This document shows positions 1-10,824 of a stretch of 64,000 nt of DNA, piece by piece. Below the pieces are notes generated by a model. That model did not search any database. It was given only the letters and a program-made list of their open reading frames with translations, and was not told where the DNA came from. How positions within the stretch are numbered: the stretch's first letter is position 1; each line of letters opens with the position of its first letter. Source of the DNA: Gracilaria gracilis (lineage: Eukaryota; Rhodophyta; Florideophyceae; Gracilariales; Gracilariaceae); NCBI GenBank assembly GCA_030374805.1, contig JARGSG010000222.1, forward strand, positions 62,001 through 126,000, read 5' to 3'. The translations under genes and the position numbers were made by a program.

Positions 1-834
1 TATTATTGTTCGGTTTCATTAAGGTGTGGATGTAGCTGTTAAAAAAAGCTCGTGAACCCCATTCCTCTCATGTCTCTCCATTTTGACATTCTTAGAGGCC
101 ACCGGTCTAGTCTGTGATGTTTCGTTCAACCAATATACCACAGGGTTCCCGCTCGTGGCACCCACTGTTTTCCTTGTTCTTCTTTCATTCGGTTGGTGTG
201 AAACTTTTCTTCTCATTCCGTTCCAGTGACATACTCCGCCATGCATATGTTGAGGTTCCTGACGCCAGGAATGTTTGGTCTTTTGCATAGTTAGACCAAT
301 TGGTTTCCTATCTTACTTCGGAACGTGCGCTATTTATCTCCCGGAAGTGTGCTATTCATGGTTTTTCTACTCTGGTTCAACATATAACGAGCATGAATGC
401 ATTTTGTCTCTCATCTGACTCATACAAGTCTTTTCCTCACCTTTTTGCGCGAATACCCAAGGATTTCAAATGATTTGTCCCATTTTTGTGGTTTATCTCT
501 GAAGTTGTTTTCTCTTAAGACCAGCACATAGCTTTACTCCAGTGACAACCAAAAGTTCGTACGAAGTTCGTTTGCTTCAAATCAACCAACTCGTACCGAG
601 TTCATGAACACATTATTGAACTGCTGAAAGAATCTTTATCTTTAGGTGATGAATTATTCGACTCCTGCATGTTTTTTTGTATGAATGATGCATATTTTCT
701 AACCACATCTAACCTCTATACCTTTTGCCATTCATTGTGATATGGTCTGCTCGACTTCCGCATCTGACGTTAGAGACAGTAGAGAATATTGAGTTGCAGT
801 CATGACGGTCATGCACATATCTATTTTGACGTGG
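1..834. other. No recognisable gene
   Basis: Only short reading frames are present. The longest, about 89 codons on the minus strand near 19-288, resembles nothing I know. This stretch may be the 3' flank, or an unrecognised end, of the CACTA-like element to its right, but I see no terminal inverted repeat. Confidence 0.5.
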
Positions 835-2772
835 TTACATTGTCTGCCGTGCCCCTAGCCCACTTCTTTGTCCCGCACCGATTACTTTCTTCATTCCTCT
901 TCCTATTACTCTTACTCTTACTCTTACTGTTCCTCTTCCTCTTCCTCCTCCTGTTCCTCTACCTCTGGTTCTTCCTATTGCAGAACTGCCAAGTACAGTT
1001 TTCATACCTCTTCCTCCTCCTGTTCCTCTACCTCTGGTTCTTCCTATGGCAGAACTTCCAAGTACAGTTTTCATACCTCTCCCTCTACCTCTTGGATTTT
1101 TTCGTACTGGTGCGCCGCCTAGACCACGAGTATCTCCATGTTTTGTAACATGCTCAGATGTTTCTAATTCTGTACAAGTATTACGTCTGCCGCCAAAATC
1201 TAGGAGCATTCCAGAAGCTCGAAATTCTTCGCATGGAGCCGTAACGGTTGTGCTGATATTGTCAGTTGCTCTTCCTTCTGCAGATGCAACAAGGTTATTC
1301 CCATTTGGGACTACTTTTCGCTCAGCAGGTGTATTGCGCGATTTAGGAATGGTCCTGAGCCTTCCCGGGGTCACTCCAGTCGGATTAGAGGGAGCTCTTA
1401 GAGGTAAGCGTATCTTAATGGATCGAGAAACAGGCGCTTTGTTGGTTGGAGAACCACATTGTGGCTCTGCAAAAGAAGCTGATGTCCTGTTTGTCGATCT
1501 TTTTGCATATGTCAGAGCAGGAGGAGGGTTGGGACGAATATGGTTTTCTTCTTCATAACTTGGTTCGTTGTTAATAAACATCTCTGTTGATCTACCTGGA
1601 GTGAGAGATACTGACGCCGTTCTTCTTCTCGGTATTGATGTGCTGTTGTCAAAAATATTGGTAGATGAAAACATGTGGTTCTCTCGAAGATTAGATGGTT
1701 CGTTATTTCTTCGTCCGGTAGATCGTGGCATAGCAGTACAAACCGAAGGTGTCTCCCGTATTGGAGCTGTTTCGCGATTCTGAACCATAAGGAAATGGTC
1801 CTCTTGTTCATTAGATGCTCCGTCGTGTCGTGCAGTGGAGTCTTCTAGTGGTGGAACTGCCAACGAAAGTGATGGTGTCCCAGTTAATCTCGCAGCCAGG
1901 TTCGTGACAGCCGGGAGGGGGTCTTCTCGTTCAACGGATACTCCATTATGTTTCAGGCTTGTAGAAAGTGGTATTAACACCGGCGGTAAAGGTGTTGTTG
2001 CCATAATTGCATCTCGTTGTTCATCTGGACAGTAGTGACGAAGCATAGTTTCTTGTTCTTCATCTGGTGGTCTGTGAAGTTGTGGCACGTTTTGTGGTGG
2101 TAACCCCTCTTTTGGCAGCGCAATTTCTTCCCTCCCACTTTGCAACAATTCTGAGATAGGTACTGGTTCTTGATTGAGATCTGGATTCGCATCCAATGAG
2201 GATTCACGAACGGCAATTTGGCGACCACCGATAGATTGGGTTTTCGGTTTAGCTGGACGTCTTTTGGATTTCATCTTCTGTTCGGCTAACCATCTTATGC
2301 ACCAAAAGTTGCTGCTTTGACGATATACGAGGAAATCTCTTGACGCCGCTGCAGAACGGATAATTGCTTCACACTGGGCGTAGTGGGTCGTCTTTGAGGC
2401 CGTCGCCCAGGAAATTGCACCATAGTCCTGTCCAAGTTTTTCGATCATGATGGTTTCAAGCGCATCTTTTGCATCCGAATTCAGCTTCTTATCGGTGGCC
2501 CCAGTCGAAAACTGGATATATTTTTCTTTCGCTGATGGTATCATGGCGTTATGGTACTCAATCGCGGCCCTCATCAACGCAGATACATTCGGTTCTCGCA
2601 CGAAGTCTTTGCCTCTCATAGGGCTTGGAATCGGAGGTAGCCTTGAGCAGGGTTCCAATTCATCGAGCCTTTTGTTGAGACTGGCAACGTCATCTTTCCA
2701 TGTCCGAACGATTTCATTCCTTGTGTCACGAAGGAAGCGCTCCAATGGCGTTTGGGAGGAGCTCGCGGCCAT
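835..2772 (-). CDS. Hypothetical protein with C-terminal RG/RGG repeats, transposon-associated
   Basis: A 645-aa protein I do not recognise. The first 45 residues include a charged, coiled-coil-like stretch (LERFLRDTRNEIVRTWKDDV). Residues of about 110-180 form a compact conserved-looking part with several Trp and Cys (SNFWCIRWLAEQK). The middle is Pro/Ser/Thr-rich and probably disordered. The last 90 residues are Arg-Gly repeats, including a tandemly duplicated 23-residue unit with core MKTVLGSSAIGRTRGRG. RG-rich tails commonly bind RNA or DNA. It diverges from the Tnp2 transposase gene, so a role as the second transposon protein (a TnpA-like end-binding factor) is a reasonable inference. 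A host gene caught between elements is the alternative. The ATG at 2770-2772 is the first in a long open frame. Confidence 0.6.
   Translation of the reverse strand: MAASSSQTPLERFLRDTRNEIVRTWKDDVASLNKRLDELEPCSRLPPIPSPMRGKDFVREPNVSALMRAAIEYHNAMIPSAKEKYIQFSTGATDKKLNSDAKDALETIMIEKLGQDYGAISWATASKTTHYAQCEAIIRSAAASRDFLVYRQSSNFWCIRWLAEQKMKSKRRPAKPKTQSIGGRQIAVRESSLDANPDLNQEPVPISELLQSGREEIALPKEGLPPQNVPQLHRPPDEEQETMLRHYCPDEQRDAIMATTPLPPVLIPLSTSLKHNGVSVEREDPLPAVTNLAARLTGTPSLSLAVPPLEDSTARHDGASNEQEDHFLMVQNRETAPIRETPSVCTAMPRSTGRRNNEPSNLRENHMFSSTNIFDNSTSIPRRRTASVSLTPGRSTEMFINNEPSYEEENHIRPNPPPALTYAKRSTNRTSASFAEPQCGSPTNKAPVSRSIKIRLPLRAPSNPTGVTPGRLRTIPKSRNTPAERKVVPNGNNLVASAEGRATDNISTTVTAPCEEFRASGMLLDFGGRRNTCTELETSEHVTKHGDTRGLGGAPVRKNPRGRGRGMKTVLGSSAIGRTRGRGTGGGRGMKTVLGSSAIGRTRGRGTGGGRGRGTVRVRVRVIGRGMKKVIGAGQRSGLGARQTM
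939..1076 (-). repeat. 69-bp tandem duplication inside coding sequence
   Basis: Two head-to-tail 69-bp units (939-1007 and 1008-1076) differ at only a few positions and keep the reading frame. They encode two copies of a 23-residue RG-rich unit in the minus-strand protein. The flanking plus-strand sequence is a pyrimidine-rich CTCTTA/CTCTTC microsatellite-like tract. Confidence 0.85.
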
Positions 2773-3080
2773 GTATACAAAGAGATGGATTGAAATACTT
2801 CTCCTTTCCTGCCAAAATTGAATCGCAGATGGTTTGAATGGAAAATGGAAAGGCCGGGGAACGGGGAGGTGATGAGAAATAGGAAGTATTGGATCTGATT
2901 TCTTTTATGTACTCTCATAAATCAAAGGAAGCGTCCCGATGGAAATGTATTCCATGGAATTAGGACGAATCAAAATGTGGTTACATATGGTGATCAGGCG
3001 CCAATCGAAAGCTTAAGCCCTGGAAAGCGGGCAATAAGATGAGCAACGACTTAGAGTATCTGAGGCGTGAGTAAGGTCCA
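2773..3080. promoter_or_regulatory. Divergent intergenic region between two transposon genes
   Basis: A 308-bp stretch separates the start codons of the minus-strand RG-repeat gene and the plus-strand transposase frame. It probably acts as a shared bidirectional promoter. No clear TATA box is visible, so this call rests on position. Confidence 0.35.
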
Positions 3081-4298
3081 TTGGATTGCAATTTATATGA
3101 ACTGCTTCAAATGTATCCAAAGTACGTATGTCCGCCAGAGTACAATTGTTCTTGCTTCCCGAGGGGAAAGGCAGTGAGTCGAACAACTATGTTGAGGCAC
3201 AGGAAGATGGCGAACAACTCTTTACGTGGTCATGGACTCCCTGCCGAACTACCATGGGGACCGGTGGAGAAGGACAGCACGATAATCAGAGCGCACTTCC
3301 AATCAATGGTTGAGCAATCTTTGACGAACACCGAGGGAGCTCTTTTCACTGGCGTTGCTGATCGATTGGTTAACACGTTTGGTTCTCTGCCTCAAAACGA
3401 ATTATCGCAAGGGGAGGGAAAGATCTTGGAAAGGGTGCCAGAGAAATCTTGTTCTGAAACTCCTGCACAGAATGCTACTGAACACAGTATTCGAGATCCA
3501 GAACCGAGACGCAATGAAAAACATATTGAAACTCAGGCGAACCTCGATTCCAATTTGCATTGCTCACCGTTAAGTTGCGATGACTCTGGCAATCATTTCG
3601 TAAACATGGAGAATGATGTTTCACCGAGGATAAATTCCATGCCGCCAAAAGATTTCAAAAATACGAGCAGTTATCTTTTCCATACACAACCAGTGCATCG
3701 GAACAACCCCCATTCTACATTGCATCCTTTTCCTGATGATGCGGTTCTTGATTTTCCCGACAACGCTCAGACCGAGGAGACGGATGCAGGTGCAGTGGAG
3801 TGCTCTCCTGACAATAACGTCGTTAATAGGGTTCCTGATGAGGAAGTGGATCAGCCGAACGAACGCGTCGAAAGTCGTGTGGGAGAACATCCAGCGGAAC
3901 GATTAGTGTCTCAGCATATCGACGAACATTTTCCAGCTTCATTTTTGGATAGAGCTGATGAAAACAACCTGGTCAGCGGATCAAGGTTTTCAGATTATGG
4001 GTCTGGTTCTGACCAACCTCTTAGATCACCTTCAGAGAGATCTGATTATGAATGTGTCGATGTCCCTAACTCTGATGCAGAAACGATCATATCAGAACAA
4101 AGACTGTCTGACGTTCATTCTTTCACCGAGAGTGACGCTTTCATTAACAGTGGAGAGCTCGGTACTAGTGAAGAAACTGTTTTCAAAATATGGATAACCG
4201 AGAACAAGAGATGGCTAGACCTCTACTTCACGCATAACGTCACACAAGTGGTAATGGATGAAATTCTGAAGAATATCCATGCTCCTTACCAGTGTTAG
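3081..4298 (+). pseudogene. N-terminal part of Tnp2-type transposase, ended by in-frame TAG
   Basis: A 405-codon frame beginning with a Cys/His-containing head (NCSCFPRGKAVSRTTMLRH) like that at the N-terminus of fungal and algal Tnp2 transposases. A long acidic, Ser-rich region follows. It ends in a segment (LDLYFTHNVTQVVMDEILKN) that normally runs straight into the catalytic part. The TAG at 4296-4298 lies in the same frame as the next ORF, which restarts at ATG 4317. The two frames therefore look like one protein of about 1,180 residues split by a single nonsense codon. The alternatives are readthrough of UAG or true separate ORFs. Confidence 0.6.
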
Positions 4299-4316
4299 AA
4301 AACAGTTCTTTCTCGT

Positions 4317-6623
4317 ATGTGCAGAGAGTCCGGAATCTCGAATGATATCGTGACGTTTCCAGTATGCCCTGGTCACATGTGCTTCTACAGAAGTGAAATT
4401 TTAAGATGTACTGTGTGCGGTAAACCACGCCCGGCTTGTGATGACCAGAATGCACCAAAGATATCATGGATTAAACTCCTAGGAAGATTGAAATCAATGC
4501 TGGGACAAAGGAACTCGTGCGAGAAGCTCTTCAACTATTTTCATTCCCATATAGATGAAGAGAACAACATTACCAGTGACTTCTTTCACACCGAGTCCTT
4601 TCGAAAAATTGCGGCGCGGTGCGGTGGAATACAAAACGTGAATAACGATGTATTCCTGGCGGCTTCAACGGATGGATTTCAAGCGTTCCGTAAGCAAAGT
4701 CATACTGTTTGGCCTATTGCCGCGATTATCTGTAACTTGGCACCATGCGAACGTTTTCTTATGAGAAATGTAATGCCACTCACTTTTATTCCCGGACCAA
4801 CGGAGCCTGGAGATCTTCAATCATTTCTTGGCCCCCTTGTCGAGGAGTTGACAGCTCTGGAGAACGACGGACAAGGCACTAGGTTTACGTTTTACGATGG
4901 ATCGGTGAAGAATGTGAGGGTGCATCTCATTTGGTTCACAGGAGATCTTCCAGCTGTGAAGAAGATATCTGGATTGAAAGGTCACAATGGTAAAGCACCA
5001 TGTAGGTACTGTAAAATACATGGAGTTTGGTCACCGTCACGCAGGCACTATTACCATCCAAGTTTTTTCAACACAGAAGAGGGTGTACAAAACGTCTTTG
5101 ATCACATCAACCTGCCGTTGAGGGAAGAAGAACAGTCCCGAAGTACCATACGACAATTGCCACTCAGATCCGGGCAAGAGAGATCCGCTCTTCAAATGGA
5201 GAGTGGGATAAGCGGTGGTAGTATTCTTTTCCAGCTTTGGAGTATTTTCCCCTACAAGTCCTTTCCCATCGATATTATGCATCTTTTCTACAACATTGGA
5301 AGGGATATTATACGTTTGTGGATACATGATCAAGAGAAGCCATATTCAATTACTAAAGTTTCCGTTCGTCAAATCGATGATGAGCTGCGACTGTTCGGGG
5401 AAGGAATACCCAGCCAGATATCGTGCAGACCGAGACCATTGAGTCGTTTTGCGGAATGGAAATCGGCCGAAATCAAAGCTTTCATTATTTCGTACAGCTT
5501 GATAGTTCTCGAAGGTCATCTAAAGGAACGATATTTTTCCGGTTGGAGAGACTTTGTGGAGATTGTTGACATATGTTGGCGTCCATCACTAACAGAAGCG
5601 GATATTGGGAAGCTCAGTTTTCTCTCACAACGATTCTATCACCATTTCGAACAAAATTACTTCATGGGGAACCTCGATTGTGTCAATGTGTGCAAGTACA
5701 CCATTCATTTGCTTCTACACCTTGCAGAAGGCGTAATACAGTGCGGTCCTCCAGTAAACTACTCACAGTACTGGATGGAAAGATATATCGGATGGGTTCA
5801 GGGTCGCATGAACTCTCGAAACCTTGCAGGGGCCGCTCTACTTAATGATGCTATATTCGTCGAATCGTACAAAACCTTCTTCACCGACAGCATTGAAGAT
5901 GAAGAAGAGATTGCTTTGGAATGTGATCCAGGCTTCCAGCTTTGCGGTCGGGCCCATAAATACATTGTCGGAACATACCCCGATCTGGATGAGGTTCTCT
6001 CTACATCGCTGAAGGGCTACCTTATAAGAAAGTACGATGGGTTAACAACTGATGAAGCTTTCAATCTGTTGGAAACCGTCTCTGAAGTCACTTTTCAAGC
6101 GCGAGTGAGGTTCTTAAATTGTCATATGTGGCAACGCGCTTGTACGAGACTGGTCCGTGGCAGTGTTAACACTCTGACGTCGCGGTCGCGAAAAAACTGG
6201 CACGTAGCTTGCGAAATGGTTGGAGAAGATCATATTGAAGTGTACTATGGTCGTATTCTAATGCTAATTGAATTTGAAATAAGAGAGGACTTCTCAAACA
6301 GGTGGGAGCACTGGCAAGATAAGTGCAATGTAGGCTTATTTGATTGGGTGTCGGGATTGGAAGTCAACGCACAAGGCCAGGTGTTCAAGAGAACTCGCTC
6401 TACGGGGGCATTTACTGCAAAAACAGTCGAAGATCTGTCAATTGTGTCAAGACTTATCAGCGTTGTGGATCATATGGTTCCATCTGAAACGAGGCAAAAC
6501 CGTGGCCGTCATTTGTGCTACTTCATTGACGAAAAACTGCTCTCGGACTGTCTACTAGAAGAGAATATTGCATGCACGGATGGCTGGAATCGAGTCCTCT
6601 GTGGACTCCGTGGTACAATATGA
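4317..6623 (+). CDS. Tnp2-type (CACTA/EnSpm-like) transposase, catalytic part
   Basis: 768 codons with the hallmarks of the Tnp2 / transposase_21 family. A Cys cluster lies at the start (CPGHMCFYRS...CTVCGKPRPACD). STDGFQAF around residue 119 is followed by VWPIAAIICNLAP. FTGDLPAVKKISG runs into GHNGKAPCRYCKIHG (Cys 229 and 232). FPIDIMHLFYNIGRDI is followed by a DUF4218-like segment with YWMERYIGWVQGRMNSR (Glu 488). These proteins cut and paste the element by acting on its terminal repeats in the nucleus. The first ATG is used here, but upstream codons in the same frame past one TAG belong to the same family, so this start is probably an artefact of the nonsense codon. Family assignment is confident; activity is not. 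Confidence 0.8.
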   Translation: MCRESGISNDIVTFPVCPGHMCFYRSEILRCTVCGKPRPACDDQNAPKISWIKLLGRLKSMLGQRNSCEKLFNYFHSHIDEENNITSDFFHTESFRKIAARCGGIQNVNNDVFLAASTDGFQAFRKQSHTVWPIAAIICNLAPCERFLMRNVMPLTFIPGPTEPGDLQSFLGPLVEELTALENDGQGTRFTFYDGSVKNVRVHLIWFTGDLPAVKKISGLKGHNGKAPCRYCKIHGVWSPSRRHYYHPSFFNTEEGVQNVFDHINLPLREEEQSRSTIRQLPLRSGQERSALQMESGISGGSILFQLWSIFPYKSFPIDIMHLFYNIGRDIIRLWIHDQEKPYSITKVSVRQIDDELRLFGEGIPSQISCRPRPLSRFAEWKSAEIKAFIISYSLIVLEGHLKERYFSGWRDFVEIVDICWRPSLTEADIGKLSFLSQRFYHHFEQNYFMGNLDCVNVCKYTIHLLLHLAEGVIQCGPPVNYSQYWMERYIGWVQGRMNSRNLAGAALLNDAIFVESYKTFFTDSIEDEEEIALECDPGFQLCGRAHKYIVGTYPDLDEVLSTSLKGYLIRKYDGLTTDEAFNLLETVSEVTFQARVRFLNCHMWQRACTRLVRGSVNTLTSRSRKNWHVACEMVGEDHIEVYYGRILMLIEFEIREDFSNRWEHWQDKCNVGLFDWVSGLEVNAQGQVFKRTRSTGAFTAKTVEDLSIVSRLISVVDHMVPSETRQNRGRHLCYFIDEKLLSDCLLEENIACTDGWNRVLCGLRGTI

Positions 6624-7906
6624 AGGACTCTACAGCTGCGACGCAGTAATTTGGGTCTGTAGCGCTTGCGCGAGTTGTGATCACCATTTCACGTAGAGTA
6701 ATGCGGGCGTCACCTTTTCATTCTCCAAGCAGAACATGGTGCGGTTTATCACGTCATTGGAAACAAGCACATGCATGGAAGTGATTTCGATTTGATAGCC
6801 TTGAGACCATCTATATCAGAGAATGTTGAGGAATTTCAAGAGCTGCAAGCCTCAGCAAAACAAGCAAGTTGACGCGCAAAACCGTGAGCAGCTTTGAGGA
6901 CAATCTGACCGCTATCGAATTTCTGTAGCGGCAACCTCACCGCTGTAGTGTACGTAATAGTTTCGATCCCGCCGCAGCACCTAAAGCATCATTATGTTTC
7001 TTGGAAGTAAGCCGAAGCAGCGAGATGGTATACAACTGTGCTTGAGATCGGGAGTAGCATCGAACGCGAACAGCTGGGTGTAAGAAGTTTGCAGCAGAAG
7101 CGGAAGACGAAGTTGGGTGGTACTTGAAATCTGTGGCAGGACTAGGAGGGATTCGTTGAGTGATTGGAGTCGGCAGCCGCAACGGGGAGACTGACCACTT
7201 ATTTTGAGTGAAGAAAGACATGTTATTGAAGAACGGGGCACAAGATTGATATTTGGAAACGGAGACTTATGAAGCCCATTATCATTAAGGAGAAATAAGA
7301 TTGTGAGAGGAGTGTGGTAGGAGCCTGAACAATGAAAAAGTCTTGGGTAGGGGTCGTATTCAAATAAGGGTGTCAATGGACTGCATGAGGATCAGTACTT
7401 GACAGCATGATAACTTTGGTACTCTGTTTTCGAAATATAGAGTGCAGGTGGAGGTAAATAAGTTCCCTCTTCATTGCTACAAAGTGAGTACATGTGGATG
7501 GCTTAATGAACCTATGTAAACCTTTTTCTGGTCTCGGTTTTTGAAATATGGAGTGCGGCTGGTGTTAAATAAGTACGTCTTCTCAGCAATAAAGTGAGTG
7601 CATGTGGATCATTTAATGACCGTGTGTCAACCTTTCTTTGGTATTCTGACTTTAAGAGAAAGTGAGTGCATGTGGAGGGTGGTAGATTAGGTCGTAGCCA
7701 TCCCCTTTATTCTATGTATATGAGAGGTGTCCATTTGGAAGCCACACTGATTGCACGATGAGGGCACTAGGAGTGCTGCAAAGGCCAGGTGCACTCAGAT
7801 TGACTTCCAAGTTTTGAAATAAACTACCAGTCCAAAACAACTATTTCAAGCTTTGCATTAGGTGCAATTGCACTCCATCTGGTATCAAATTTTTGTAAAT
7901 TTTCTT
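6624..7906. other. Non-coding flank of the CACTA-like element
   Basis: No convincing gene is present. Several short minus-strand frames (6937-7376) have no recognisable motif. The right half carries the degenerate 111-bp direct repeats listed separately. Confidence 0.5.
7431..7680 (+). repeat. Degenerate 111-bp direct repeats, possible subterminal repeats
   Basis: The blocks GAAATATaGAGTGCaGgTGG (7432) and GAAATATgGAGTGCgGcTGG (7543) are 111 bp apart. Each is followed by AGTGAGTrCATGTGGA and then an ACCTTT...TGGT block, and a third partial unit ends near 7680. Subterminal repeats that bind transposase are typical of CACTA elements, so this may be close to the 3' end of the element at 835-6623. 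No mirrored copies are seen at 1-834. Confidence 0.55.
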
Positions 7907-8797
7907 CTAGGGTTTGACACAGTCTTTAACCTTTCCCGTCCCACGGGGAGTTCTATCCAATGAGAAGTCCTCCAAACGGTAATACCGGTAGGAAAACAGC
8001 TTTTTGTAGAGCAGATTGGTAGGCTTCAACTCTTTTAATCCGGAGTGCTTCCTTCCCTTCGAGCGGGCGCGTATCACACCTTGGGTGGCTGATGACCGCT
8101 TTGAGCGTGACGAACGCTCACGAGGGGCTTCTTCCACCGACGAGTCGGACGAATCAGACCCGGTTGACCGGCGAGAAGAAAGAGAAGATGCTGACGAATC
8201 AGAGTCGTAGTTCTTCCGCTCTTTGCGTGCTTTGGATCCACTGACCTTCTTGTCACGGTGTGAAACAGCAACCGGCTCCGCCGTGCGATTGGCTCCAACC
8301 AGGACGGTTTGTTCCACCGTTTCTAGACGGGCGCGGAGGCGAGTAAACTTCTCAGCCACGTCCTCCACGAAATTAGCGGGTTCTCCGAAAGCTTCCAAGA
8401 GGGAGTTGACATCACCACGCAATACGCGGAGATCCTCAGAAAAGTCCTGCAAAGCAGTGTCCTCAACCTTCTTTCGAAGTAGTGACAACTCCTTAGCAAG
8501 GGTAGCATGGGCAGCCCGCGTGAAGCGGAGCTGCTCTTTCACAGTTAAGTGGGGGATGTCATTGACAGTAGCCCTCAGAGGTGCCTCAGGGGCGGGACCA
8601 GCAATGGCGGGAGCCGGTCCATCAACTCGATGAGGGTTGATCAACGACGTGGGCGGAAGTCGAGTGGTCGTCGGCACAGCTTCAGTAGCCGGCATCCCTT
8701 GGGTCCGGGACCGTGAACGGGTGGGGATCCGTGACGGAAGTGGCGGATCCGATCTTCCAGTCTGACTGCGTGTCTTCGGACGATCTGACAGAGTCAT
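7907..8797 (-). CDS. Gag-like protein fragment of an LTR retrotransposon (putative)
   Basis: A 296-codon frame from ATG 8797; an in-frame ATG at 8863 would add 22 residues. The N-terminus is basic and Ser/Arg-rich. Residues of about 85-180 form a Leu-rich heptad stretch (LRFTRAAHATLAKELSLLRK) predicted to be a coiled coil. A Ser/Asp/Arg-rich linker follows, and the C-terminus ends in a basic Tyr-rich patch (YKKLFSYRYYRLEDFSLDR). This layout is like Gag proteins of Ty3/gypsy-type elements in algae and oomycetes. No zinc knuckle, protease or reverse transcriptase follows, so the element is truncated. I am not sure of the family; a host coiled-coil protein remains possible. Confidence 0.4.
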   Translation of the reverse strand: MTLSDRPKTRSQTGRSDPPLPSRIPTRSRSRTQGMPATEAVPTTTRLPPTSLINPHRVDGPAPAIAGPAPEAPLRATVNDIPHLTVKEQLRFTRAAHATLAKELSLLRKKVEDTALQDFSEDLRVLRGDVNSLLEAFGEPANFVEDVAEKFTRLRARLETVEQTVLVGANRTAEPVAVSHRDKKVSGSKARKERKNYDSDSSASSLSSRRSTGSDSSDSSVEEAPRERSSRSKRSSATQGVIRARSKGRKHSGLKELKPTNLLYKKLFSYRYYRLEDFSLDRTPRGTGKVKDCVKP

Positions 8798-9775
8798 GAC
8801 AAGAACAACCGTACAACGGGATAATCGACAGCCAATTGGCTGGGACTTCCAATGAACTTCCAAATGGAGACAAGGGCAAAAAGACTAACCTCGCCACGAG
8901 TGAATTCACGAGTGAATCTTCCGACAAAACTAGGCGTTCTAAGTCGGGAGACCACTTGTGGAGCAATGCCTTTGGCGGGAAAAGCGCAGGCTCACGAAGA
9001 CGTTCGGAATCTTCCCCTCGACAGGGCAGAACAGCGAACGGAGCACTCCGGGAATGACACAGCTAAGCCGGGTGTAAATCCGAGGTCAAACCACCACGAC
9101 AAGCGTCGGAGCGTTAGGCTGATTAGTAGTCGGTAGAGACCCACGTGTTCACACGGTCACGAGATGAGTCCTCGAAAGAGAGTAGCACGGCAACGACAAG
9201 GTGTCGGAAACGGGCCACTGAGAACAGGGCAAAAAGGCAAACCCAAAAAGGGGAGAAAGCAAACCACCAAAGTGGGGAAGAGAGAGAGAATAAAGCAAAC
9301 CCAATACAGGGGCGAGTATACGACAATAGGTCGGAACGAGACACAAAAATAGTGGTTATACTCTGAGCGCCACAAGGGTGGGTAACTATACGTGAACAAC
9401 GCAGTCGTCACTCCACTTGGAGGTGAACAATCCGCGAAGGCGTGATAGTTAGAGCCAGAAGCCCTTGCTTGGCAAGGGGCAGTTTACTTGGGGGAGCGGT
9501 GCTCAACCCTCTAAGTACTGAGCTCGGCGCACCACTGACAGTGGGTGCGCCCGGCAAAATAATCTATAAAATATCTAAGTAAATACAGCAATACTGGGTG
9601 CAGTGCCTCTGGCATGTTCGTGCTACACGTGTGCTATTCACACCCGCTAAACGGCGCCTCGAGCCGTGCAATCCACGTGTACATGTGTGGAAATTACCGC
9701 AGCGAGGCGACACGCTAGTAGCGGTGTAGCTCATATACATCTACTAACGCATGATGCGGAAATTAACTAAGTACC
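8798..9775. other. Non-coding region, possible LTR/leader remnant
   Basis: Read on the minus strand this lies upstream of the gag-like frame and could be an LTR plus leader. I find no second LTR copy and no clear tRNA primer site. A short inverted repeat (GGCGCACCACTG / CAGTGGGTGCGCC) sits at 9526-9551. The overlapping short frames on both strands are not coding-like. Confidence 0.4.
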
Positions 9776-10824
9776 TCAAATCGCCTCCAAGGAGTGTTGT
9801 CCTTCAAGAACCACATCAGCAGTTAAGTGCGCATCGCTGGTATTGATGCGAATGTTTCCAGATTCCTGAACATTCGCGTAATGGAGAAGCATTCGCGAAC
9901 GGGCGCTAAAACTCTCAACGAGTGCCCTCACCGTTATCCTGTCCTCTGACCTTAATTCGTTTTCCAATATAGGGTCTACAGAAGCACCTTGAGCATCCGG
10001 TACCCTGGCTCCCGTCCCGCGAAAGCCACCAATAATGTTGCGTCTTGTTATGGATTCATCATAGGCATTCGTGAGGCACACCAACACGTCAAAAGCATCA
10101 AGAATTGTGCGCTCTCGCGCCATCGTGTGCAACTCTCGCTGTATGTAAGACTTGAAGGGTGAGAAAACGCAAAAATCAAGAGGTTGTAACACATGAGAAG
10201 TGTGTGCAGGGAGACCGATGACAAATATGCGATTCTCTTTCAGGAGAAAAAGTGTCTTGAACTGGATATGAGCTACATACCCATCAAACACTAACATAAG
10301 ATTCCTGCGTTTCTTGCGCAGCTCTTCCGTTTCTTTCACAAAGTTCTTTGCCCAATCAAAGAAAATGGCACTGTTAACTCCAGCTTGCTCTCTATGGTAT
10401 GAATAGCAAGGGAGGAGATGAACGTGGATAGTTTCATACCTTCCGTTGACACGGCGAAATCTTGGCTGCTTCCCAGGGAAAACAACGATAGGTTTGTACT
10501 TCGCACCACTGGCATTAACCACCGGCATTATTGTGACATGGTCAAGGTTACCGCGTGTACGAATATCTGTTTGCACAAGTTTTCGGTCGCCAGGGCCGAC
10601 ACCTTTGCGAATTGAACGGCGCATCATTTTTGTGAAAGAGATACCAGATTCATATACGTTGAAAACCTGCTCTGGCGATGTAATATGATTGCGTCTCATC
10701 ATTGATTTCATTCTGGCGATTTGTTTCACGATTTTGTTTTTTTTCACGGCTGTAATTCTTTTGTTCCCCACCATTTGAACAGATTTGATGGCAATAGAAC
10801 GATGACGTTTCGCCCAACCGGTAA
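9776..10824 (-). pseudogene. DDE domain of a Tigger/pogo-type transposase (inactive)
   Basis: The minus-strand frame 9776-10774 continues upstream without an ATG to about 10824 with WAKRHRS, the end of the CENP-B/pogo DNA-binding region. It shows the DDE_1 core: FNVYESGI (family consensus has Asp where Tyr is seen), LVFDGYVAHI (second catalytic Asp) and LPAHTSHVLQPLDFCVFSPFK. The Asp-to-Tyr change removes the first catalytic residue. Further upstream the domain is broken by frameshifts. This is a dead pogo-family DNA transposon copy; pogo elements insert at TA. Confidence 0.8.

Larger units (their letters stand above)
835..6623. mobile_element. CACTA-like (Tnp2) DNA transposon, coding core
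   Basis: This is the minimal extent of the element. It holds a minus-strand RG-repeat protein gene and a plus-strand Tnp2 transposase that diverge from a 308-bp intergenic region. CACTA/EnSpm-type elements typically carry a transposase plus a second, poorly conserved gene, and that arrangement fits. I could not find matching terminal inverted repeats or a 3-bp target duplication. The true ends may lie before base 1 and near the degenerate 111-bp repeats at 7431-7680. The single stop inside the transposase frame suggests this copy is not autonomous. Confidence 0.6.
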
